Assembly: GCA_937889655.1 (NCBI GenBank)
Contig: CALBZG010000177.1
Coordinates: 1-7,205, forward strand
DNA length: 7,205 nucleotides
Source of the DNA: an uncultured Clostridia bacterium
Lineage (GTDB): Bacteria; Bacillota; Clostridia; Peptostreptococcales; Anaerovoracaceae
Reading direction: 5' to 3'
Below are positions 1-5,156 of this stretch, one piece after another. The notes beneath the pieces are model-generated. The model made no database searches and was not told the DNA's origin. It saw only the letters and a list, made by a program, of their open reading frames with translations. Positions within the stretch are counted from its first letter, which is position 1; each line of letters starts with the position of its first letter. Position numbers and translations under genes: made by a program.

Positions 1-56
1 TTCGTGAAGGCGGCAGAACTGTAGGTTCCGGCGTTGTTATCGAAGTCGTCGAATAA
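1..56 (+). CDS. tuf: Elongation factor Tu, C-terminal end (partial)
   Basis: Only the last 17 codons and the stop are present; the reading frame starts at base 3. They translate to REGGRTVGSGVVIEVVE, the hallmark C-terminus of EF-Tu, the GTPase that delivers aminoacyl-tRNA to the ribosome. The segment lies in domain 3, the beta barrel that contacts tRNA and EF-Ts. The gene enters from the left edge and ends with TAA at 54-56, about 60 bases before a hairpin terminator shared with the convergent mop gene. Bacterial tuf is normally the last gene of the rpsL-rpsG-fusA-tuf operon, so that operon may lie to the left; this is family knowledge and is not visible here. The short identity is distinctive enough for high confidence. 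Confidence 0.95.
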   Translation, partial: REGGRTVGSGVVIEVVE

Positions 57-114
57 TGTAAACTGAGTTCTACTGAAACAAAATCAACTGTCTTAGCCAT
101 ATATCATAAAACTC

Positions 115-150
115 AAAAGAGACCCGGAATATCATCCGAGTCTCTTTTTT
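115..150. terminator. Bidirectional intrinsic terminator between tuf and mop
   Basis: Arms 115-128 and 135-148 pair over 14 positions with a single C/A mismatch on the + strand, around a 6-base loop (129-134). On the - strand the mismatch becomes a G-U pair. The + transcript ends in a T run up to 150 and the - transcript ends in a run read from the A tract at 115-118. Its place between two convergent genes fits a terminator used from both sides. Confidence 0.9.
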
Positions 151-160
151 ATTCATGTTG

Positions 161-370
161 TTAATCTATGCCGACCATTACAGAAGTGGCTTTAACGATG
201 GCGTATGCGTCAGAACCAACCTTCAATCCCAATTCCCTGATGGAATCCATGGATATGGTTGAAGTAATTGTGTTGCCTCCGCCAATATCGATTTTCACGA
301 TACCGTTTACTGAGCCCTCCTTGATTTCAATGATCTTGCCCTTAAATTGATTCCTGGCGCTGAGCTTCAT
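161..370 (-). CDS. Molbindin-like TOBE/Mop domain protein
   Basis: This is a 69-residue single-domain protein starting MKLSARNQFKGKI, the classic opening of Mop/TOBE molbindins (family knowledge). These small cytoplasmic proteins assemble as oligomers that bind molybdate or tungstate and buffer or sense the oxyanion. Further family marks are the EGSVNGIVKIDIGGG segment (residues about 18-32) and the end IVKATSVMVGID. An upstream in-frame ATG at 379 would add MGI, but AAGGA lies directly against it and sits about 9 bases before the ATG at 370, so 370 is preferred. No modABC or tupABC transporter gene or ModE-type helix-turn-helix domain accompanies it; it is a stand-alone domain convergent with tuf. 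Whether it binds Mo or W cannot be told from sequence. Confidence 0.88.
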   Translation of the reverse strand: MKLSARNQFKGKIIEIKEGSVNGIVKIDIGGGNTITSTISMDSIRELGLKVGSDAYAIVKATSVMVGID

Positions 371-421
371 AATCCCCATCCTTTCTCTTCGCTTCAGAGC
401 GAAATATCATACTTGATCTGA

Positions 422-492
422 AAGTAAATCTATAACGATCATCATTAATAAAAAGTCTCTGTATAATATATACCTCGGATATAGATTTACTT
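422..492. promoter_or_regulatory. 13-bp inverted repeat flanking the mop-side promoter
   Basis: AAGTAAATCTATA (422-434) and its exact reverse complement TATAGATTTACTT (480-492) are separated by 45 bases, about 58 bp centre to centre. Between them, on the - strand, is a -10-like TATTAT/TATATT (463-471); one arm then falls near the -35 and the other in the early transcribed leader of mop. On the + strand the same AT-rich stretch reads TATAAT (462-467). A paired operator is the simplest reading. The regulator is unknown. Confidence 0.5.
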
Positions 493-538
493 AAACAATA
501 ATCATACGAAAAGGATTCCGGCATCGTGTTTGTTTATA

Positions 539-587
539 TTGACAATCCCTAGGGTTTTTGTTAGTTTTCTATATGAGAAGGTATAAT
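539..587 (+). promoter_or_regulatory. Promoter elements of the EamA gene, with CCCTAGGG palindrome
   Basis: Two overlapping options are visible. The first is TTGACA (539-544), 17 bases, then TAGTTT (562-567) preceded by TGT, an extended -10 with a poor hexamer. The second is TTGTTA (558-563), 18 bases, then a perfect TATAAT (582-587). An 8-bp perfect palindrome, CCCTAGGG (547-554), lies between the first -35 and -10, the position used by MerR-type spacer operators and by simple repressors. Which promoter is used cannot be decided from sequence. Confidence 0.55.
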
Positions 588-595
588 GGGACTTC

Positions 596-631
596 GTAGC
601 TGCCGCCTGCTGAAGGGCAGCTGCTTTTTTT
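596..631 (+). terminator. Leader terminator (possible attenuator) ahead of the EamA gene
   Basis: A 9-bp stem (596-604 with 616-624, one G-U pair) encloses an 11-base loop and is followed by seven T (625-631). The ribosome binding site of the EamA gene begins three bases later, at 634. The hairpin lies downstream of both candidate promoters and upstream of the start codon, so it would end transcription before the gene unless bypassed. No upstream + strand gene needs this terminator, because mop points the other way. Confidence 0.75.
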
Positions 632-647
632 GAAGGGAGATCAAAGA

Positions 648-1073
648 ATGAGTTATTATTGGCCGATACTCTTGATAGTAGGCTCCAATGTTTGCTATCA
701 CATCGCGGCAAGATCAGTGCCTGGATTTATAAATCCCTTGGCATCCCTTACCGTGACATATATCGTAGCTGCCGTTGTGTCTCTCTTGATATTCTTATGG
801 ACAAACCAGGGAAAGCCTCTTATGGCAGAATACACAAATCTCAATTGGGCGGCTTTTGTGCTGGGCATCGTTATCGTGGGGCTTGAGTTCGGGAATATCT
901 GCATGTATAAAGCTGGCTGGAATATTAGCATCGGTTCCCTGGTATGCAATATATCATTGGCCGTCCTCCTCATTACCGTAGGGATTCTGATATACAAAGA
1001 AGCCATGACCTTACAGCAGTTCGCTGGTATCGCGCTATGCATTGGGGGTTTGGTTTTGCTGAACATGAAATAG
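648..1073 (+). CDS. EamA/DMT-family transporter, single-domain
   Basis: This is a 141-residue membrane protein with about five hydrophobic segments: about residues 5-25, 33-55, 66-88, 97-117 and 123-140. It ends with the EamA-type pattern IYKEAMTLQQFAGIALCIGG followed by LVLLNMK. Most EamA proteins of the drug/metabolite transporter superfamily have two such five-helix repeats (about 280-300 residues). This one has a single repeat and would have to act as a dimer, an arrangement known in the family. The ATG at 648 has AGGGAGA (634-640) at good spacing. A TTG at 630 would add six residues but lies in the terminator T run and is rejected. The substrate is unknown; amino acids, amines or other small metabolites are all possible. 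It is transcribed alone, divergent from mop. Confidence 0.8.
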   Translation: MSYYWPILLIVGSNVCYHIAARSVPGFINPLASLTVTYIVAAVVSLLIFLWTNQGKPLMAEYTNLNWAAFVLGIVIVGLEFGNICMYKAGWNISIGSLVCNISLAVLLITVGILIYKEAMTLQQFAGIALCIGGLVLLNMK

Positions 1074-1288
1074 TATGAATGGAATATGTATGTTGGCTCG
1101 CACTATTACATCCCTAAAAGATTATAACAAAACAATGTTCGCTCAATATTAGACGGAGCGTTCAACTTGCTTGCCGGGAAGATATCAACCTTGGAAAAGC
1201 AGCAAAATGAGTTATATGAGCCATTAAATTGCTGCAGAGGATATCATTCTTCGTATAGAAATAAAATAATAGTTCTTAAATTAAATTA

Positions 1289-1315
1289 AAAACATTATTG
1301 TATTTATAATGTTTT
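1289..1315. promoter_or_regulatory. AT-rich palindrome upstream of the dehydrogenase promoter
   Basis: AAAACATTAT (1289-1298) and ATAATGTTTT (1306-1315) are perfect reverse complements with a 7-base centre. The element lies about 50-75 bases upstream of the predicted transcription start near 1364, where activators often bind. It also contains TATAAT (1305-1310), so an alternative upstream promoter cannot be excluded. Confidence 0.5.
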
Positions 1316-1328
1316 AATTGTTAAAGTA

Positions 1329-1357
1329 TTGTCATTCCCGCTGCGATGATATAGAAT
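1329..1357 (+). promoter_or_regulatory. Sigma-A-type promoter of the dehydrogenase gene
   Basis: TTGTCA (1329-1334), exactly 17 bases, then TAGAAT (1352-1357): five of six matches to each consensus hexamer. The predicted start near 1364 gives a leader of about 73 bases. This also argues against translation from the in-frame ATG at 1359. Confidence 0.7.
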
Positions 1358-1436
1358 AGTGATGGGTATCTTAAGGTGCCTGCAAAATTCGAGAAATCAA
1401 CGACAGATTGGAAAATGTATTGGAGGAGTGAAGGAA

Positions 1437-2510
1437 ATGGCAAAATTAAAAGTTGCACAATATGGATGCGGCAAAATGTCGGCATGGACAATGAGGTATG
1501 TCTTTGAAAGCGGTGCAGAAATAGTTGCGGCATTTGATATGAACCCGGCCATTATCGGAAAAGACATCGGCACTGTGATCGGCTGCGAGAACAAGGGAGT
1601 TTTGATCCAATCAGCCGAAAGCGCAGAGGAGGTTTTAAAACAAATCAAACCCGATGCCTGCATCATAACGACAAAAAGTCTTATGTCTGATTTGAAACCT
1701 GCCATGTTGCTCATGGCAAAGCTGGGGATCAATACCGTCACGACCTGTGAGGAGGCTTTTTTCCCATGGAACTCATCACCGGCGATCACAAAGGAAATAG
1801 ATGAGTTGGCGAAGAAGACGGAATGCACCATCTGCGGCACCGGCTATCAGGATATGTCCTGGGGAAGCCTTATCGATACACTGGCCGGCTCATGCCACAG
1901 GATCCATAAAATCAAAGGCAGTTCAAGCTACAATGTGGAGGATTATGGGATCGCCTTAGCCCAGGTCCACGGCGCGGGGATGGACATGGAGACCTTTGCT
2001 AAAGAAATCGCTGCAGCGGACGATATTTCTGATGAAGAACGCAAAGCGCTGATCGATAAGGGTGAATTTCTTCCGTCCTACATGTGGAGCTCCAATGGGT
2101 GGCTTTGCGATAAAATGGGTCTGACGGTAAAAAGCCAAACACAGAAGTGCATTCCGAAAACATGGAGCACTGAATTGAAATCGGAGACATTGCAGATGAT
2201 CATCCCGGCAGGCCATGCGACGGGCATGGCTGCTGTCGTCACAACGGAAACTGAAGAAGGAATAACCATCGAAACGGAATGCATCGGCAAAGTATATGCT
2301 CCCGAGGAGGAGGATACAAACGCTTGGGAGATATTCGGGGAGCCTGATTTGAAATGTACCATATCAAGGCCTGCAACAGTTGAGCTGACCTGTGCCACTA
2401 TCGTTGGCAGGATACCCGACATCATCAATGCCCCCGCCGGGTTTTTCACTTCCAGCAAGATGCCGACGCTAACTTACAGACTCAAGCCCCTTGATGCGTA
2501 TATCAAATAA
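1437..2510 (+). CDS. COG3804-family NAD(P)-dependent dehydrogenase, 2,4-diaminopentanoate dehydrogenase-like
   Basis: This is a 357-residue cytoplasmic oxidoreductase. Residues about 4-35 form a Rossmann nucleotide-binding unit (KVAQYGCGKMSAW) with an acidic Asp34 at the end of the second strand, which favours NAD over NADP. The segment TTCEEAFFPWNSS (about 102-114) and the C-terminal IVGRIPDIINAPAGFF match the plan of COG3804, the group related to dihydrodipicolinate reductase. That group includes 2,4-diaminopentanoate dehydrogenase of clostridial ornithine fermentation (family knowledge). Neighbouring ornithine-pathway genes (ort, ora) are absent here, so the exact substrate is open. The third glycine of the usual GxGxxG is Ser15. 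The start at 1437 has GGAGG (1422-1426) 10 bases upstream; an in-frame ATG at 1359 lies before the predicted transcript start. The gene is monocistronic and ends at a terminator. An amino acid importer follows, hinting at amino acid catabolism. Confidence 0.7.
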   Translation: MAKLKVAQYGCGKMSAWTMRYVFESGAEIVAAFDMNPAIIGKDIGTVIGCENKGVLIQSAESAEEVLKQIKPDACIITTKSLMSDLKPAMLLMAKLGINTVTTCEEAFFPWNSSPAITKEIDELAKKTECTICGTGYQDMSWGSLIDTLAGSCHRIHKIKGSSSYNVEDYGIALAQVHGAGMDMETFAKEIAAADDISDEERKALIDKGEFLPSYMWSSNGWLCDKMGLTVKSQTQKCIPKTWSTELKSETLQMIIPAGHATGMAAVVTTETEEGITIETECIGKVYAPEEEDTNAWEIFGEPDLKCTISRPATVELTCATIVGRIPDIINAPAGFFTSSKMPTLTYRLKPLDAYIK

Positions 2511-2547
2511 AATAGAAACAGAAATAAAAATATTTCCATGCTTAAGT

Positions 2548-2585
2548 AAAAGGCCTGCTTCAGAATTCAGTATCCAGGCCTTTTT
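2548..2585 (+). terminator. Intrinsic terminator of the dehydrogenase gene
   Basis: Perfect 10-bp stem AAAAGGCCTG (2548-2557) with CAGGCCTTTT (2575-2584), a 17-base loop and a T run to 2585. It starts 37 bases after the stop codon. Confidence 0.93.
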
Positions 2586-2610
2586 GATTGTTTGGCGATT
2601 CACCACTGTA

Positions 2611-2655
2611 AAGCAACATTAGACTGTTGCGGTTTTACCTATGGATATGTATAAT
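2611..2655 (+). promoter_or_regulatory. Promoter of the amino acid ABC operon with overlapping inverted repeat
   Basis: TTGCGG (2627-2632), 17 bases, then a perfect TATAAT (2650-2655); the start of transcription would be near 2662. An interrupted inverted repeat covers the -35: GTAAA (2608-2612) plus GCAACA (2613-2618) against TGTTGC (2625-2630) plus GTTTTAC (2632-2638), with extra bases in the right arm. A repressor bound there would block RNA polymerase, as is common for amino acid importers. The regulator is unknown. Confidence 0.6.
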
Positions 2656-2744
2656 ATATGAGGTGCTGTTTTGTAGCAGCAAACATAATATTAGATAAGG
2701 AAAGGATAAGCTTGGGGTATTATGCCCTGGCTGATGGAATTAAA

Positions 2745-3605
2745 ATGAACACACAGAAAACTTCAAAGAAAAAATCATTAATGATCCTGCTCGCTCTGAT
2801 CCTCATGATCAGCATCATCCCGATGACCGGATGCGGCGGCGCCGAAGAAGAGGCAGCTCCTGCGGAGCTGACAGGTTGGGAGTATATCCAAGATAAGGGA
2901 GAACTTATTGTTGGCCTCGATGATTCTTTCGCTCCAATGGGATTCAGAGATGAAAGCGGCAATTTGGTCGGCTTCGATGTGGATATGGCCAATGCTGTAG
3001 GAGAAATCCTGGGCGTTACAGTAACATTCCAGCCTATCGATTGGGACTCGAAACAACTCGAACTGGATTCCAAGAGAATTGACTGCATCTGGAATGGACT
3101 ATCAGTCACTCCGGAGAGATTGGAAAGCATGTCAATGTCTAAGATGTACCTCAACAATTGCAATATCGTCATGGCTTTCAACCCTGAAGTCGTGGTGAAA
3201 ACAGAAGCGGACCTTGCCAATTATAAAATCGGAACTCAAGCAGATTCTTCCGCCGTAACAGTTATGCAAGCATCTGAAAACTATGACCTTTATTCTGCAA
3301 ATGTTTCGGAATACAGGACTTTCGACGAAGCGATATTGGATATGGAAGCAGGAAGAGTAGATTGTATCGTAGTTGACCAGGTACTGGGCGAGTATAAGAA
3401 TTCAAAGATGGACAACAGGCTGATAACATGCGACTTCAATTTCGGTGATGATTTCTTCGCCATCGGCTGCCGTAAAGCAGACACCACGTTGACAGACAAG
3501 CTGAATGAGACTCTTCAAACACTGATCGACGATGGAACTGCTGCCGAAATCAGTAACGCATGGTTCGGCAAAGATATCGTAATGCTGAAGGGATATGACG
3601 AATAA
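2745..3605 (+). CDS. Polar amino acid ABC transporter substrate-binding lipoprotein (family 3)
   Basis: A 286-residue extracytoplasmic binding protein anchored as a lipoprotein. It has a lysine-rich N-region, a hydrophobic core at residues 11-26 and the lipobox MTGC with Cys30 as the lipid-modified residue. The mature part fits the bacterial family-3 solute-binding fold: GELIVGLDDSFAPMGFRDE (about 52-70), GFDVDMANAVGE (76-87) and TPER with Arg125, the position that binds the substrate carboxylate in HisJ-type proteins. Asp211 in CIVVDQVLGEY is at the position that usually holds the amino group. This indicates an amino acid ligand; which one is not readable. Three starts are possible: ATG 2658 (at or before the predicted transcript start), TTG 2712 (good AAGGA at 2702) and ATG 2745. 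The last gives a normal signal peptide and is preferred. First gene of a three-gene importer operon. Confidence 0.92.
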   Translation: MNTQKTSKKKSLMILLALILMISIIPMTGCGGAEEEAAPAELTGWEYIQDKGELIVGLDDSFAPMGFRDESGNLVGFDVDMANAVGEILGVTVTFQPIDWDSKQLELDSKRIDCIWNGLSVTPERLESMSMSKMYLNNCNIVMAFNPEVVVKTEADLANYKIGTQADSSAVTVMQASENYDLYSANVSEYRTFDEAILDMEAGRVDCIVVDQVLGEYKNSKMDNRLITCDFNFGDDFFAIGCRKADTTLTDKLNETLQTLIDDGTAAEISNAWFGKDIVMLKGYDE

Positions 3606-3607
3606 AA

Positions 3608-4300
3608 ATGGATGGTTTTTTTACTGAATTACAAGAATGGATAAAATATGCCGGCGTTTTAATGCCGGCTCTTTTAGCGGGGACATGGATAACAGTCAAG
3701 CTTTTTTTTTGGACGCTGATCCTGTCTCTACCCCTGGGATTACCCTTTGCATTGGGAAGCAATTCAAAATTCTGGCCTGCAAGAGCTTTCTGCAGGGCTT
3801 ATGTTTTCGTGTTCAGAGGGACTCCGCTTCTTTTGCAACTATTCTTTTTTTATTTCTTCCTGCCCATCGCATTCGATATAACGATGGATGCGTTTACAAC
3901 AGGCGTCATAACCTTTGTGCTCAACTACGCCGCATATTTTGCCGAGATATACAGAGGCGGAATTAATGGTATCGATAAGGGACAGTATGAAGCTGCCCAC
4001 GCCCTTGGACTGAACCACCGGCAAACCATATTTGGCATTATTTTGCCTCAAACATTCAAGATCATATTGCCGCCTGTTTCAAACGAGGCCATCGTACTGG
4101 TGAAAGACACCGCTTTGGTTTCGGTCATTGCCGTTTCTGAGCTGATGAAGGCGTCAAGGGGAGCAGTAAACAGGGATGTCGATATGACGGCGTATATAAT
4201 CGCTGCAGCGATATATCTGGCGTTGACGTTTGTTCTGACGATCCTTTCAAATTATTTGGAGGCAAGAAGTCTTCGATATGATACAAAGGAGGTAGGCTGA
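3608..4300 (+). CDS. Amino acid ABC transporter permease (HisM/GlnP type)
   Basis: A 230-residue integral membrane protein of the HisMQ/GlnP family that forms the membrane channel, probably as a homodimer because only one permease gene is present. It shows about five hydrophobic segments. Family motifs are FRGTPLLLQ (residues 69-77) and the cytoplasmic EAA loop YEAAHALGLNHRQTIFGIIL followed by PQ (127-148), which docks on the ATPase. KDTALVSVIAVSEL (166-179) is also typical. The start lies 2 bases after the stop of the binding-protein gene. The ribosome binding site is weak (AAGGGAT about 13 bases away), so translational coupling is likely. The length is normal for the family. Confidence 0.95.
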   Translation: MDGFFTELQEWIKYAGVLMPALLAGTWITVKLFFWTLILSLPLGLPFALGSNSKFWPARAFCRAYVFVFRGTPLLLQLFFFYFFLPIAFDITMDAFTTGVITFVLNYAAYFAEIYRGGINGIDKGQYEAAHALGLNHRQTIFGIILPQTFKIILPPVSNEAIVLVKDTALVSVIAVSELMKASRGAVNRDVDMTAYIIAAAIYLALTFVLTILSNYLEARSLRYDTKEVG

Positions 4301-4301
4301 T

Positions 4302-5045
4302 ATGAATACAGCAATTTTAAGCTGTCCTATGGATCCGGACCGCAGCGTTGTCGGGAATTCGCCCAGACAAGATATTCTAGTGATGAAAAACATTGTCAAG
4401 GACTTTACGAATTGCAGAGCTCTTGATGATGTCAGCTTTTCCATGAAGAAAGGCGAGGTCGTAGCCATTATCGGTTCTTCGGGTTCTGGAAAAAGCACAC
4501 TGCTCCGAAGCATTAACGGCCTGGAAAAGATAACCGGCGGTGAAATCGAACTCAAAGGAACTACCGGCATGGTGTTCCAGCATTTCAACCTATTTCCCCA
4601 TATGTCCTGCCTGAAAAACATCATGTATGCGCCGATGAAGGCCAAAAAAACAAGCAGGGAAGAGGCCGAAAAAAGAGCCAGGGAGTTGTTGGAGATGGTA
4701 GGGTTATCTGATAAGACCGATGCTTATCCTGCACAAATTTCGGGTGGACAGAAGCAACGTATAGCCATAGCCAGAGCGCTGGCTATGAATCCGGATATTA
4801 TGCTTTTTGACGAGCCAACCAGTGCTCTTGACCCTGAAATCACCGGAGAAGTGCTGGCAGTAATGAGAGATCTCGCCCTGGCCCATATGTCTATGATCAT
4901 CGTCACACATGAAATGAAATTTGCGAGAGACGTTTCGGATCGGGTCGTTTATATGGATGCCGGAAAAATTGTCGAAGAAGGCTCTCCTTTGGAAATCTTT
5001 GAAAACCCAAAAAGTCAACGTCTTCAGGATTTCCTCAGTAAATAA
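4302..5045 (+). CDS. Amino acid ABC transporter ATP-binding protein (GlnQ/HisP type)
   Basis: A 247-residue cytoplasmic ATPase that powers the importer. Visible motifs are A-loop aromatic Phe35, Walker A GSSGSGKST (58-66), Q-loop Gln93 in MVFQHFNLFPH, signature ISGGQKQR (146-153), Walker B IMLFDE (166-171), D-loop SALD (174-177) and switch His203. All catalytic residues are intact. Two oddities stand out. About 27 residues precede the usual family start, supported by AAAGGAGG (4285-4292) spaced 9 bases from ATG 4302. Between GGEIELKG and TTGMVFQ (around residues 86-88) about 15 residues found in GlnQ and HisP are missing, in frame. The gene begins one base after the permease stop and ends the operon; a terminator follows. 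Confidence 0.95.
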   Translation: MNTAILSCPMDPDRSVVGNSPRQDILVMKNIVKDFTNCRALDDVSFSMKKGEVVAIIGSSGSGKSTLLRSINGLEKITGGEIELKGTTGMVFQHFNLFPHMSCLKNIMYAPMKAKKTSREEAEKRARELLEMVGLSDKTDAYPAQISGGQKQRIAIARALAMNPDIMLFDEPTSALDPEITGEVLAVMRDLALAHMSMIIVTHEMKFARDVSDRVVYMDAGKIVEEGSPLEIFENPKSQRLQDFLSK

Positions 5046-5076
5046 ACCAGAAGCAGCTCAATAAGACAGAATCGGG

Positions 5077-5114
5077 AAAAGCCATTTGATCAGCCGTGAT
5101 AAAATGGCTTTTTT
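5077..5114 (+). terminator. Intrinsic terminator of the amino acid ABC operon
   Basis: Perfect 11-bp stem AAAAGCCATTT (5077-5087) with AAATGGCTTTT (5102-5112) and T to 5114. The 14-base apical part can form a further ATCA/TGAT helix (5089-5092 with 5097-5100). Confidence 0.93.
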
Positions 5115-5156
5115 ATCTAAACAGCATTCCTTATAGCTTTAATTCACAAAATTGAG

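Larger units (their letters stand above)
1074..1436. other. Intergenic region with no convincing gene
   Basis: This is a 363-base gap between the EamA gene and the dehydrogenase. Its second half, about 1250-1320, is very AT-rich. It holds a GCAGCAA/TTGCTGC inverted repeat (1199-1205 with 1229-1235) without a T tail, a 10-bp palindrome (1289-1315) and a promoter (1329-1357). A stop-free stretch on the + strand from 1128 to about 1290 encodes a short amphipathic-looking peptide, but it has no ATG and only a poor TTG start option. I see no clear terminator for the EamA gene. Confidence 0.6.

Noticed and set aside
429..440. ModE-like half site TATAACGAT near mop
   Set aside because: Only one half is present and no symmetrical partner lies at the right distance; no ModE-type gene is in view.
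541..630. Guanidine (ykkC) or ZTP riboswitch before the EamA gene
   Set aside because: CTAGGG and CCGCCTG recall short pieces of those motifs, but the remaining conserved elements are absent and CTAGGG lies upstream of the likely transcript.
698..1066. Long reverse-strand open frame opposite the EamA gene
   Set aside because: It is a shadow of the coding strand without a ribosome binding site or family resemblance; the same holds for the reverse frames at 1397-1840, 2720-3220, 4247-4645 and 5582-5965.
1075..1152. Small ORF of 25 codons directly after the EamA gene
   Set aside because: No ribosome binding site, no recognisable sequence pattern, and length expected by chance.
1359..1436. Longer N-terminus of the dehydrogenase from ATG 1359
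   Set aside because: It lies before the predicted transcription start, lacks a ribosome binding site, and the added residues do not look like the family.
2658..2744. Longer N-terminus of the binding protein from ATG 2658
   Set aside because: The codon is only two bases after the -10 element, and the extension would bury the signal peptide.
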